Of a stretch of 64,000 nt of DNA, positions 1 to 11,694 are shown one piece after another. Every line of letters starts with the position of its first letter. The first letter of the stretch is position 1. Source of the DNA: Siphonodentalium dalli (taxonomy: Eukaryota > Mollusca > Scaphopoda > Gadilida > Siphonodentaliidae); assembly GCA_032622095.1 (NCBI GenBank), contig CP136068.1, forward strand, positions 147,945,365 through 148,009,364. Direction: 5' to 3'. The translations under genes and the position numbers were made by a program. The notes below the pieces were generated by a model. The model did no database searches and was not told the origin of the DNA. It saw only the letters and a program-made list of their open reading frames with translations.

Positions 1-1322
1 TAAAATATATGCCATATTATATACCATGAACCCCCAGATAATTATAAATAAAATATATGCCATATTATATACCATGAACCCCCAGATAATTATAAATAAA
101 ATATATGCCATATTATATACCATGAACCCCCAGATAATTATATATAAAATATATGCCATATTATATACCATGAACCCCCAGATAATTTTATATAAAATAT
201 ATGCCATATTATATACCATGAACCCCCAGATAATTTTATATAAAATATATGCCATATTATATACCATGAACCCCCAGATAATTATATATAAAATATATGC
301 CATTTTATATACCATGAACCCCCAGATAATTTTATATAAAATATATGCCATATTATATACCATGAACCCCCAGATAATTATATATAAAATATATGCCATA
401 TTATATACCATGAACCCCCAGATAATTTTATATAAAATATATGCCATATTATATACCATGAACCCCCAGATAATTTTATATAAAATATATGCCATATTAT
501 ATACCATGAACCCCCAGATAATTTTATATAAAATATATGCCATATTATATACCATGAACCCCCAGATAATTTTATATAAAATATATGCCATATTATATAC
601 CATGAACCCCCAGATAATTTTATATAAAATATATGCCATATTATATACCATGAACCCCCAGATAATTTTATATAAAATATATGCCATATTATATACCATG
701 AACCCCCAGATAATTTTATATAAAATATATGCCATATTATATACCATGAACCCCCAGATAATTTTATATAAAATATATGCCATATTATATACCATGAACC
801 CCCAGATAATTTTATATATAATATATACCATATTATATACCATGAACCCCCCGATAATTTTATATAAAATATATGCCATATTATATACCATGAACCCCCA
901 GATAATTTTATATAAAATATATGCCATATTATATACCATGAACCCCCAGATAATTTTATATAAAATATATGCCATATTATATACCATGAACACCCAGATA
1001 ATTTTATATAAAATATATGCCATATTATATACCATGAACCCCCAGATAATTTTATGTAAAATATATGCCATATTATATACCATGAACCCCCAGATAATTT
1101 TATATAAAATATATGCCATATTATATACCATGAACCCCCAGAAAATTTTATATAAAATATATGCCATATTATATACCATGAACCCCCAGATAATTTTATA
1201 CAAAATATATGCCATATTATATACCATGAACCCCCAGATAATTTTATATAAAATATATGCCATATTATATACCATGAACCCCCAGATAATTTTATATAAA
1301 ATATATGCCATATTATATACCA
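1..1322. repeat. 48-bp minisatellite, about 27 copies
   Basis: Near-identical 48-bp units with core GAACCCCCAGATAATTTTAT. Because 48 is divisible by three, long open frames run through on both strands, but they are pure repeat and not credible genes. The unit matches the 5' part of family A (compare 35125-35170: GAACCCCCAGATCACATTAT then ATACCATTTGAAAG), and the sequence after the last unit continues as family A. The array reaches the window edge. Confidence 0.97.
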
Positions 1323-1713
1323 TTTGAAAAAGGAATCTCCAAAACATTGTATTATCAACTTATTCGATGTAATAAACTGTAAACATATTTTTCTTGGTGT
1401 TCGTTGCTCAAGTTTCATTATTTTCTATGGCAGGGGAATAACTCTAGATATTCAGATATAGTTATTCCCCTTCCTTTGAGAATACATTTTTAGCTTGAAT
1501 TCGGTTTCATTATGTGAGCACTAACGGGGGAAATATTTCTATGATTTCAGTCGTTTTCTATTTCTCTATGGGCGTCTTCTGAGACACAATGGTTTGAAAT
1601 GGTGATGAATTATAGTATTTTAATTATATTTTATGGCATAGCTTGTTATTAAAACCGTATATTAAGCCACTATCAAAAGTAATCGGCGACTCGAAAATTA
1701 AATGGGTCTTTAA
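1323..1713 (+). mobile_element. MITE family A, copy A0 (right part)
   Basis: Continues from the minisatellite without a break and ends in GAAAATTAAATGGGTCTTTAA. It aligns with 35160-35587 over its length, including the internal palindrome around GGGGAATAACT and the phrase GATGAATTATAGTATTTTAA. The terminal TTAA fits a piggyBac-like target. Confidence 0.85.
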
Positions 1714-1717
1714 TCAG

Positions 1718-4700
1718 CTATATCTCCTCACCTGGGTGCGACAGCGCCGCCGGATACGTGGGTCTTGCTCCTGGGACCCATACGCAGTTCGGGTCTCCTA
1801 GTTCTTCGCCGTTTGTTTTCCCATCTTGGTCAGAATCCAGCCGACACAGGGATTTTGTCCACGCATAGCCGTGATAACGGAAGTCCTGTCGAAAAGAAAT
1901 ATTTACATATACCTCATACACGATTGTATCCATGTGTTATGATTGGTAAGATCTTTCGGATTGCGTTATATTAGCCAGAGATAAGTACTTTTAAACTTTT
2001 ACACATATAAGTTACAAGAAAACTAATTCGACTAGATATAAATAGCAATTCACGGAAGCATGTGCATGGTGTCTTATTATATATGCTGAGTTTATATCCA
2101 AAAACTATCAATAGAAAATGGTCTACGATTATGAACAATTGACTAACAACACTTCTTTTTCTTTAAACTTGTGATTTACACGTATGTATATCTTTTTTCA
2201 CCATTCATGATTCCAATACAAGCTATTCTACTTATATATGACTTCTGACAGATAAATTCGATATTATGATTAAAAAAAATGAGAAACAAATTCGTTAGGA
2301 AACTACAATGTACATGCATATGCAAGAGAAGAACTCAGGAGATAAAAATAACTTCAAATGGTTATCGTTTGTCAAAAAATGCGAGCCTGACCAGTGGCCT
2401 GACCACTATATAGAACTGAGAAATGCAAAACAAAATGAAAGTGTCGATAACACTGTAGCTCAACTTGAGGAGGAGTTAATTGTTTGTTGAGCAATGACAA
2501 AAATTATAAAGAAGTCAGCTGAGGTCCAGTTTGATCATGATCAGATGAGGGATATGATCTGTAGGGTGCGCCAAAGGCTGCTGGCGGCAATGTTTTCTAT
2601 CAAATTTCGGTCAAAATAGGAGGCTCCCATCTAGAAGCAACCCCGGAGATCCATGTGAATTTGGCGATGACCGGCTAAGGGATGTGGTATGTACGGTGTG
2701 CCAAAGGATTTAGTCATACACAGAGTAAAATCCAAGATGACCGCTGGTGGCAATGTTTTCTAACGAATTTCGGTCAAAATAGGAGGCTCCCATCTAGAGT
2801 TCACCCCAAAGATCCATATGAAGTTTGGTGACGATCGGAAGTGAAATGCGGGCTCCAGGGTGTGCCGATGGATTCAAATTTGAAATCCAAGATGGCGGCC
2901 ATGTTTTTAAACGAATTTAGGTCAAAATAGGAGACACTCATCTAGAGGTCATCCCGAAGCATCATGTGAAGTTTGGTGATGCTCGGATGAAGTCTGTAGG
3001 ACTTGCCAAAGGATTTACTCATGCATCCCATCTAGAGGTCCCCCCGAATATCATATAAGTTTTGTGACAACGGATGAGAGATGTGACCTATAGGGTGAAA
3101 GTGGCGGCCGGACGACCGACGCCAACCCATGGCAAATAGCTCAAATTTGACTTCGTCAAGTTGAGCTAAAAATTATCCGGCCATAAATACGGGCTGTAGG
3201 GTGTGCCTATGCATTTAAATTTGAAAAATCCAAGATGGCTGCTGGCGGCCATGTTTTTCATAGAAATTTGGAAAAATTCGAGAGCTCCATCTATAGGTCA
3301 CCCTAATATGGTGTCGTGTTTCCGCCACATACGTTTTTCGCTTCCTTCGTTTGGTCTTTTCGCTTGCTTCGGTTCCTTCTTGGCGGCGAAAGATAACAAA
3401 AAGTGGGGGTCATTTGAAATTTTGTCACATTCACTTTCACGTATGTGGTTATCTCGAAATCCTATTTAATGCCATAAAATTAAACAAGGTCATATCCCAT
3501 CGAAATGTTTAAGAGTGACTCTTGTCTCATTAATTAAAAACAAAGCAGGTAAAAAATAATTATCGACATATTGCTATCTCGTGTGTGCTTTCGAAAGTTT
3601 ACTGAAAAGTAGGTTCGGCATTATATTTCCAAGGACACACCGGTTTTCGTGTGCTTTTTGGATACCAGCAAGCATTCGACTGCGCCAACCATGTGGATCT
3701 GTTCAGCATCATCAAAGGTCGACACGTTCCACCTGATATTATCCGAATTATTAAGGTTTGGTTTCAAAAACGCTGGTGTGGGGGTGTAAAGAACGAACGA
3801 ATTTTGCTTGTGTATATTCGCTGGATACCGTTTCGATGCAAAGAGGTGAATGGCATACCGCCCGAGATAAAGAATCCTAGTCTGCACTATGAATGAACTA
3901 TATTTTCTGCGTTTCACCTTTATATAGTACATCGCTCCACACCTTAACGTGGTCGGCAGAATAATTATGCAATCAAGTATACCTTTTTTCATTGTCGCTG
4001 TCAGTCACGGCATTTTAATTGCTAATTTTGACTTAACTATGAGCTGTGGTTACATGGTTAATGACACAGGGACATCATATGTCACCTATTTTCGAGGTAG
4101 CATCAATCACCACGAGCACGCAGAATCTACTCTCGCTGTATAATATACGTTAATTGCACTGAATTCGTATGTTCATCACTCGTGCCTCATTCACTACATA
4201 GCGGCCAACTTTCATGCAGGAGTTCAAACACGTTTTATAGCGTATAATTATATACCCGTCTTACAATTCGAATTATTTACTAGTCTCTATATGTGCATAA
4301 GGGTGGCCCTCTTGATGGCCCCATCATATTATGCCCAAATGGCTATATGTTTAAAGGCATAGTTTTCAAATTGTATCGAGTCCATTTTCTTTCACTGATA
4401 ATAACCCTCGTCAATTAACCCTTTACCCGACAAAACGGCCAAAACCGGCCAAATAAAGCTTCAACAGCCTAAAATATCTTCGGTCTGTCTCAATAGAACC
4501 ATACAAATATGGATATCATTGGAACCGGCTCCTTGACCACATTGTGATAGTTACAGTTATGCCCTGTGCCAATGCATTCTCTTATATATGCGAGTCGACC
4601 ATAGGTCGCCTCACATATATAAGAGAATGCATTGGCCTAAACAAATCTTTTTTTAACACTTTTTACCATTTTTTCTTACATTCTTTAACAATTTGATACT

Positions 4701-7309
4701 TTTTAATGTATTAAGCCAATGCATTCTCTTATATATGCGAGGCGACCTATGGTCGACTCGCATATATAAGAGAATGCATTGGCACAGGGCCGTTCTGTTG
4801 GGTAAAGGGTTAAATCAAGAGTGTATACTATCATAGCTGCAGCATAAACTCCCAACAATATATCCCCTCAGCGACTCCACTGAACTTTTCTGCCATTTGT
4901 ATTCTACAACACGGCCGCTGTCGCTATATTTTTAACGCGGTTGACTCGATTACCGAAAGACGAAGTCAACATATGACAATTCGCTGTGAAAATGTCAAAG
5001 TGAAAGTGACTCTTAAACTTTAGCAAATTGTATGCCACTTGAAGAATAACCGGACTATGCCTTTAAAGTCCATGCAGTTTACACGCGTGTGTATCAACTG
5101 TATAGGCAAGCAACTTAAAAAGCATGCAAGGTGTTGTGTATAACTATATTCCCAAGTCGCGTTTTCGGCGACCATCCGCCGGTTTTATCGTAGGTTTATC
5201 TTGCGGCTACACGCGCGTGTAAAATATACGAGCTTTATACACCTCACCGGAAAGATTTCTACGTCACCATGTGGTGCTAATGTGTACAAGTATAGTGTCA
5301 ACGATGGCATCCATTTCGCTCCGACCCATCGGTAGGAAGTCACAGCTTTTTTTATAGTATTTTGTCAGCGTATCACCGAATATAGTGTACCTCAGGGGAA
5401 TTAACACATTTTCACACAGGTTTATCACACAGGGGTCCGGGAGCATTAAACAAATTATTACACTTTATATAGAAGTGTCACATCTGGATTTTTCAGTAAA
5501 TAACACCAAGCTTTGCGAAAATGGCTTCAAACGCACTATTAAAAAAAAAAATCAAATATGTTAGCACTATAGCCCTAAAGCTTCCTGGGATATTAGTTTT
5601 CACCACTAACATCAGTACTATATATTATAAAGCAAACCAAGTTTAAAGGCCCACTTAATTTTCAGATTACATTTTAAAGGCCCACTTAATTCCCAGATCA
5701 CATTATATAACTTATATGCCATATGATATACTATTTGAAAGAGCTCCAACATATTGTATTTTCAACTTACTCGATGTAAAAAATGTGAGCATGTTGTTTT
5801 TGTTCCGATATTGATGTCTGTTCTGTGTTAAATAGATATAGAGATATTCCCCTTCCATTGAAAATGAACTCCAGTTTGAATTCTGTTGCATTCTGGGAGC
5901 CATAACTGGGGAAATGAATTTATGCTTTCAGCTATTTTCTATTACTCTATGGGAACCTTCTGAGACACATACGTTCCAAATGGTAATGCATTATACCATT
6001 TTAACCATAATGTATGGCATAAATTGTTATTAACGCGGCCACATTCTAGTATTCTCGAACAAATTAAGGTTCTATTCATTTCACAAAGGCAATCTGAAAT
6101 ATCCATCAGTTTTCATCTTGAAACACAACGATACATGTAGCTGTAATGTGATTGGTGCAAATCAGTTAATTCGGTTTCGCAGCCAATCGAAAGTTTTTTT
6201 TAATTCTCATTGTTTGTCAGCATCCCTTTATCGACAGAATTAATAACATGTGTAGCGGAAACAATTAATTATCATTTTTGGAACTTATTGGCATAAGCAG
6301 ACAATAAGCGAGATCGCCGAGTCGCGGTCGTATTGGATTCATCCAGCTCCGATCCGTGGTTTCAGAGATTCACCCAGCACCGGTTCCGTGGCGATAGCCA
6401 GTGCTACAGCAAACTCCATGCAGGGTTTACCTCCCTTGGTGACTCGGTTGTCTGGTGCGCTCTGGTAGAGATTGGTTCTACAGGTCAAAGTTCTGGACTA
6501 GCATTTCCACATATGGAAGTCATGAATAGTTCATGACTTCCCTATGTGAAATGTTGCTCCATTACTTTGACCTGTAGCACTAAAACCCCGGAACCGGGCT
6601 TGGTGGATCCAATATGCCCGCGAGTTAGTGACAGGGCGTATATATAGGCTCAATGTGTGTTATTTTAAATCACTATTATTGCGATTCTCGGTTTGGTAGC
6701 CTGATTTTGGGGGAAATATGTGTTACTTGATGAGAATTTGATCAAATTCGATTTGAACGGGGAGACAGTCATTTGAACACTGTTGAATTTGAATTTGAAT
6801 TTGGGATTGGATTTTCTTGAACCGTTTTTCGCCATTTTATATATTGGATGTTATATATGTAGAATAATGTTTCGGGTAGAGGTGTCATCCAAACTGCATG
6901 ATAATTTGAACCAAAAAATTGTGTTTTTGAAGCCATTTCCCCCAAACTTGGTGTTATATCCGCTAAAATCCATCTGTGACCCTTCTAAAAATAAAATAAA
7001 ATAAAATAAAACATGTTCCCGGAACATCGTCGTTGGTACACTTGTGGATGGGGGGCGTCTTCAACATCACACCTGTATATATTTTTTGTGTGTGGAAATA
7101 TAAGAAATTATAATTACGTTTCCGAATCTGTTGTATCCCTTCCCGCGACCACCGCCTCCAGGATCCATGTGACCGACTCCAAGCCAGGTCGCTCGTCCGC
7201 ACGGGCTCGGTACAGTGTGCCCATTAGGAATCCGGATCAGGTAGCTCGAGTGACCCTGTGACACGCCCACCAGACAAACCAACACCAAGCAGACGATACC
7301 GATCTTCAT
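1718..7309 (-). CDS. temptin-like secreted protein, two exons seen, possibly partial at left edge
   Basis: Temptin is a small secreted protein of the gastropod water-borne mating-attraction complex; related proteins occur in many invertebrates. Read here: a signal peptide (MKIGIVCLVLVCLVGVSQG), the family motifs LIRIPNGHTVPSPC, GVGHMDPGGGGRGKG and NRFGN, then after the intron DFRYHGYAWTKSLC, LDSDQDGKTNGEELGDP and NCVWVPG. The DSDQDGKTNGEE stretch fits an EF-hand-like calcium loop. Three cysteines are seen in the mature part. The junction is phase 0 on both sides. After SHP there is a strong donor CAG/GTGAGG (phase 1), suggesting another exon off the left edge; otherwise the frame stops at 1720-1718, giving 119 aa. 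The 5.2-kb intron holds MITEs and a LINE scrap. The exact member of the family is not certain. Confidence 0.9.
1732..1885 (-). CDS. temptin-like exon 2 (EF-hand-like loop, Cys-Trp motif)
   Basis: 154 nt. The acceptor is TTTCTTTTCGACAG, then DFRYHGYAWTKSLCR and NGEELGDPNCVW, ending LSHP plus one base at donor GTGAGG. If the donor is not used, three more codons (GEEI region) end at TAG 1720-1718. The TTAA end of a family A element lies only 18 nt past the donor. Confidence 0.92.
2453..3170 (+). repeat. family P dispersed element, copy 1
   Basis: Ends in inverted TAGCTCAACTTG / CAAGTTGAGCTA. The inside is a decayed tandem of units carrying AAGATGGCTGCTGGCGGC-like and GTTTGGTGATGATCGG-like phrases. 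It lies in the temptin intron; another piece follows at 3195-3300. It resembles a repeat common in mollusc DNA. Confidence 0.7.
3645..3785 (+). pseudogene. LINE reverse-transcriptase fragment
   Basis: About 45 codons read YQQAFDCANHVDLFSIIKGR then HVPPDIIRIIKVWFQK, the fingers/palm segment of non-LTR reverse transcriptases (AFD.VNH..LF motif). The frame loses similarity after the Trp-Phe-Gln-Lys and no flanking RT motif is seen, so this is a small dead fragment in the temptin intron, antisense to the gene. Confidence 0.7.
4415..4813 (+). mobile_element. MITE family B, copy B1 (double hairpin, TTAA)
   Basis: Terminal inverted repeats TTAACCCTTTACCC(A/G)ACA and TGTTGGGTAAAGGGTTAA. Inside are two copies of a ~72-nt near-perfect palindrome (GCCAATGCATTCTCTTATAT arm) separated by a T-rich spacer. 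TTAA plus CCC termini are piggyBac-like. Confidence 0.85.
5643..6035 (+). mobile_element. MITE family A, copy A1 (3' end lost)
   Basis: Starts TTAAAGGCCCACTTAATT, which appears twice in about 45 bp, and follows the family A sequence up to the GGCATAAATTGTTATTAA block. The right terminal repeat is missing. Confidence 0.8.
6305..6632. mobile_element. palindromic element K, copy 1
   Basis: A long foldback: GTATTGGATTCATCCAGC and the CCGGTTCCGTGG, CTACAGGTCAAAGTTCTGGA and CATTTCCACATATGGAAGTC segments return inverted to GGTGGATCCAATA. The left arm has about 80 extra bp. The relative at 10405-10672 lacks this insert. Confidence 0.75.
7118..7309 (-). CDS. temptin-like exon 1 (signal peptide and N-terminal motifs)
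   Basis: 192 nt, 64 codons from the ATG at 7309 (G at -3) to NRFGN, followed by donor GTAATT. A TTG nine bases upstream is in frame but is not a likely eukaryotic start. The ATG lies only about 50 bp from the TTAA end of MITE A2, so the promoter or 5'UTR is inside or beyond transposon DNA. Confidence 0.92.
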
Positions 7310-7360
7310 TGCGTCCAATCAGCAAATGTCTGGGTCTGATTCTTACATGTGGAAGAAATG

Positions 7361-7847
7361 TTAAAGGCTCATTTAATTTTCGATTCACCGAGTAATTGTT
7401 TTTATAGTGCCTTGATTTACGGTTTTAATAACAATATATCCATAAAATATGATTAAAATACTATAATTCATCACCATTGGGAACGTCTGTGTGTCAGAAG
7501 GTGCCCATAGAGTAACAGAAAAATAACGAAATCATAAAATCATTTCCCCCGTTATGGCTTCGAGAATGCAACATAATTCAAACTGTAGTTTATTTTCAAT
7601 GGAAGGGGAATAACTCTATATATAAATATATAGAGTTGTTCCCCTTCAATTGGAAATAATCGACTATGCAGGAACATTAGCAGAGAACAGATGTCGATAT
7701 CTCAACAAAAACAACATGTTCACATTTTATTACAAAGAATAATTTGAAAATACAATGTTTTGCAGCTTCCTTTTTCAAATGGTATATAATATGGCATATA
7801 ATTTATATAATGTGATCTGGGAGTTCGAATATTAAGTGGACTTTTAA
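7361..7847 (-). mobile_element. MITE family A, copy A2
   Basis: Full-length, inverted; runs from TTAAAGGCTCATTTAATTTT to TATTAAGTGGACTTTTAA. It holds the internal hairpin GGGGAATAACTCTATATA. It sits about 50 bp upstream of the temptin ATG and shares its far TTAA with B2. Confidence 0.88.
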
Positions 7848-8232
7848 CCCTTTACCCAACAGAAGGGCCCTGTGCCAATGCATTCTCTTATATATGCGAG
7901 TCGACCATAGGTCGCCTCGCATATATAAGAGAATGCATTGGCTTAACACATTAAAAATTATAAAATTGTTAAAGAATGTAAGAAAAAATGGTAAAAAGTG
8001 TTAAAAAAAGGCCAATGCATTCTCTTATATATGCGAGGCGACCTATGGTCGACTCGCATATATAAGAGAATGCATTGGCACAGGGCATAACTGTAACTAT
8101 CACAATGTGGTCAAGGAGCCGGTTCCAATGATGTCCATATTTGTATGGTTCTATTGAGACAGACCGAAGATATTTTAGGCTATTGAAGCTTTATTTGGCC
8201 GGTTTTGGCCGGTTTGTTGGGTAAAGGGTTAA
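7844..8232 (-). mobile_element. MITE family B, copy B2
   Basis: Inverted copy of B1, TTAACCCTTTACCCAACA to GTTGGGTAAAGGGTTAA, with both hairpins intact. It shares one TTAA with A2 and the other with a family D start. Confidence 0.9.
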
Positions 8233-8340
8233 GCCTTTTTATACTTAATACTCATTTGACGAGTAGTTCCCTTGGGACATGTTTAGACAATAAGTTCAAC
8301 AAATGACCATGTTGAACTAATTTTGAACGTGATCGATTAT
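8229..8340 (+). mobile_element. MITE family D fragment, copy D1
   Basis: TTAAGCCTTTTTATACTTAA then the family D phrases ACTCATTTGACGAGTAGTTC and AATAAGTTCAACAAA. Only the left part is present. Confidence 0.65.
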
Positions 8341-8372
8341 GTGCATATAACGGGGGAAACTTGTCTGTTGAA

Positions 8373-8629
8373 CAAGCCTTGAAATAGGGTGTCTGTCATT
8401 TGCAGAATGAGGTCTCCAGAGGGTGAATTTAGTGATGCTACCCCGCATAGCGGGCTAGCATCACCAAATTCACCCTCTGGGAGCCTCATTCTGCTGAGGT
8501 GTAAGCAGAATGAGGTCACCGGCCAGAGGGTGAATTTGGTGATGCTAGCCCGGTATGCAGGGTAGCATCACTAAATTCACCCTCTGGGGACCTCATTCTG
8601 CAAATGACAGACAAACTATTCAAGGCTTG
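8373..8629. mobile_element. MITE family J, copy J1 (double palindrome, hAT-like)
   Basis: Runs from CAAGCCTTGAAATAG to CTATTCAAGGCTTG, with two inner palindromes built from GCAGAATGAGGT and AGAGGGTGAATTTAGTGAT. Flanked by CTGTTGAA and CTGTTAAA, an 8-bp duplication with one change, which fits hAT transposition. Confidence 0.85.
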
Positions 8630-8935
8630 CTGTTAAACTTGAACTGAGTAATGCTATTTATAAACAGTTATTGTGATTTATTGAATATTTATGTATTTAT
8701 CTGTAAAATTGTAAATATCTGAGTTCTCCCAAATTGGGCCATATACTAATAACGGGTCAAGGTCATTTACCATGTTACCAGGTCCGCGTTTTGCAGCATT
8801 ATGCAAATATGGTCTCTATTTGCAGAAGTTGTTATTTCCGAGCTAAACGGATATGGACGAGTCTTTGACAATGGGGCTATTGGATGTGTGTGGAGGATAA
8901 AAAGGGTCATAATTCTACCGGTATCCTAGCAATTC

Positions 8936-9150
8936 AGTCGGGCCCAACAACATTATAGCAATTCAGCAGGATCATGCAACCAACATCATAGCAAAGTAGC
9001 AGTACACACCAACATCATAGCAAATTAGTAGGACCCACCAACGCCATAGCAACTTAGCATGACCCACCATCGTCATTGCAAATTAGCATGACCCACCAAC
9101 GTCATAGCAACTTAGCATGACCCACCAACGTCATAGAAAATTAGCAGAAC
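8936..9150. repeat. ~29-bp minisatellite, about 7 copies
   Basis: Imperfect units of the type ACCCACCAACGTCATAGCAA followed by CTTAGCATG. No protein sense is seen. Confidence 0.85.
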
Positions 9151-9153
9151 CAC

Positions 9154-9615
9154 TTAAAGAAGCATAATCCGAATTAACGCTCACAAATTACTATTTCTTT
9201 GGCTTCGGTGTAAAAAAAAATTTGATTCGAGTCGATGAAACCACCCATCAAAGCGCAGAGTGATCAGATATCGATTTTTGAAATTTGTTATTACCCGAGA
9301 TATGTCATTTTTGGCGCCCTGGAATATATTCCTCAAGCCGACGGTCTCGGACCAAATTGCGGATGGACATGGATAACTCTAAAATCAAGTGGCTTTGGGT
9401 GTTTGATATTTGACAATCCGGCCAAATTTCGTTCAACAAATGTTGATAAATAACACGTACGTTTTGGGCTATTTTATACTATAGTTGACTGTGGTTAGCA
9501 TTATTTGTGGGCAATTAATCGATTCAGATGACTGAAGCGGCATTTCAAAAATTGTTGTTGTTGTTGGAATCTGATGATATGGGGACCATCGATTCGAATC
9601 GATTTGAGAACTTTT
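9154..9615 (+). mobile_element. MITE family C, copy C1
   Basis: TTAAAGAAGCATAATCCGAA start, then the shared C body (ATTACTATTTCTTTGGCTTC, CAGAGTGATCAGATATCGAT, GGATAACTCTAAAATCAAGT, GTTGATAAATAACACG). The right end is diverged. Nine members or fragments occur in the window. Confidence 0.8.
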
Positions 9616-10147
9616 TTGAGATAGTTCCATGTGAAAAACTGTTCTCTAGTATATACAAAAACACAGAGATCATGTAGGTATATTAATTGAATACATTGTA
9701 TTTATAAATATATATCCAACTAAAACTTTGGCTAAATTTGAGCACATGGTCGACTTCGAAACAGGAAGTTTTATTGTGCACAATACACTGAAACACACTC
9801 CACATTTTTGGGCTGAAATTATCTTTGAAACATTACTGGAGGGTATTAGTTTGGGGGGAGGGGGTGGGGGACCTTGAAATTTCCGGACGGATTTTAACCA
9901 GATCTAACTCCAAGGTTATATGGCCTAAATATAAATGAATTATTGGTTGGAAAATCAAACAATGAGAACAATTTCAACCTATATTCATGTTTGTGTGGTG
10001 CACAATTTCCAACAAATGCTGTGAGGCATGAAATTTCCAACTGTTAAAAATTTTGACCAAAGTTGCCGGGTTACACCATCCCTCCAAACCCAATGTCGAC
10101 ATGTCCCTGGTAATAATGATACATGGATAATAATACATAATACTCAC

Positions 10148-10263
10148 ATGTCGGTTACTCCTGCCGGCGGACGTCCCAGCGAACAATCCACGTAAGGGTA
10201 AATGTAATCCCTCGCGGCGAGCACCTTCCGGGGTGAGAACTCGAACGCTCCACATTGTCGTGA
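10148..10263 (-). CDS. candidate exon, unknown product
   Basis: A GC-richer island in repeat-free DNA, with acceptor GGTGTTTGACAG and donor CAT/GTGAGT 116 nt apart. One frame reads CGAFEFSPRKVLAARDYIYP then YVDCSLGRPPAGVTDM; another starts at an ATG and reads MWSVRVLTPEGARREG. A third reads SHPGRCSP, slightly temptin-like, but stops. I do not recognise a family and cannot choose the frame. Confidence 0.3.
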
Positions 10264-10404
10264 CTGTCAAACACCAGCACGAGTTTCAGTCCGATGATGA
10301 ATACACTCAAACACTTCCGTATTCACAGCAGCACTGCATGTACCTCGATGTTGTATCATGTATGTGACGAGCCGAAACATAACGTGACCTGCGCTTAGTG
10401 TGGC

Positions 10405-10672
10405 ATAGTCAGCAATAAGCGAGATCACCGAGTCGCGGTCGTATTGGATTCATCCAGCTCCGTTCGTGGTTTCAGAGATTCATCCAGCACCGGTTCCGTG
10501 GTTTCACTGCTACAAGTCAACGTTCTGGAGAAGCATTTCCATATATTGAGCTTTTGAATATTCATGACTTCCATATATGGAAATGCTACGCCAGAAATTT
10601 GACCTGGAGCACTAAAATCACGGAACAGGGCCTGGTAGATCCAATATGGCCGCGAGTTAGTGACATTGCGTA
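10405..10672. mobile_element. palindromic element K, copy 2
   Basis: Same foldback as 6305-6632: GTATTGGATTCATCCAGC through CATTTCCATATATTG and back to GGTAGATCCAATA, with the shared outer phrase AGTCGCGGTCGTATTGGAT. More compact than copy 1. Confidence 0.75.
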
Positions 10673-10864
10673 TCTGCAACTGATGGTGATCTTATCGAAA
10701 CCTTTTGGCATCTTTTCAACTCATTGGGAGTAAAAATAATATAAATTCTACATCAGGCCTAAATTTTTCTGGGACGTTCTAAAACTTAAATTTTTTCCCC
10801 ATTAAACCGTCCCAGGATCCTGCTTCCATTTCGAAATGCATGTCATGAGAACTAGGAGAAATTT

Positions 10865-11630
10865 GTTATGGAGTGTAATTAGGGTCACAATCCTAACTTC
10901 ACATTTTAATTCTAACTTAACACTTTAATTCTTATAGTTTAATTCTAACTTAACACTTTAATTCTTATAGTTTAATTCTAACTTGACATTTTAATTTTAA
11001 CTTAACATTTTAATTCTTATATTTTAATTCTATTTACATTCTATTTATTTTCTAGAAACATTCTAGAAACACATTAGAAACATTTTATTAGCTCTAACTT
11101 ATATATAGTCTTTTAATTCTTACTTAAAATTTTAATTCTAACTTAACATTTTAATTCTTATATTTTAATTCTAACTTGATATTTTAATTATAACTTCATA
11201 CTTTAATTCTTACTTAATATTTTAATTCTTATATTTTAATTGTAACTCTAACTTTATATTTCAATTCTTACTTAATAGTTTTATTTTAATATTTTAAATC
11301 TACTACAAAAAGGTCTAATGTTGGAATTAAAATATAAAATATCAAGTTAGAATTAAAATGTAAAGTTAGAATTAAAATATAAGAATTAAAATATAAGAAT
11401 TAAAATGTTAAGTTAGAATTAAAATATTAAGTAAGAATTAAAAGATTAAGTTAGAGTTAATAGTATGTTTCTAGAATGTTTCTAGAATGTAAATAGAATT
11501 AAAATATAAGAATTAAAATGTTAAGTTAGAATTAAAATGTTAAGTTAGAATTAAAATATAAGAATTAAAATGTTAAGTTAGAATTAAAATGTGAAGGTAG
11601 GATTGTGACCCTAATAACCCTCCATAATAT
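10865..11630. repeat. long inverted repeat L made of TTAATTCTAAC units
   Basis: The arms start GGGTCACAATCCTAACTTCA and end with its inverse (TGTGAAGGTAGGATTGTGACCC). Each arm is itself a string of 16-26 bp units such as TTAATTCTAACTTAACATT. The whole 766 bp can fold into one long AT-rich hairpin, joined near 11300-11320. Confidence 0.8.
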
Positions 11631-11694
11631 GTCTGCGATAAATTAGGACCTTGGTCATTATTATATTTAGCCTGTTCTTGAATATACAAGCCTA

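Noticed and set aside
26-1418. 433-codon and 346-codon open frames on opposite strands
   Set aside because: Pure 48-bp minisatellite; frames stay open only because 48 is divisible by three.
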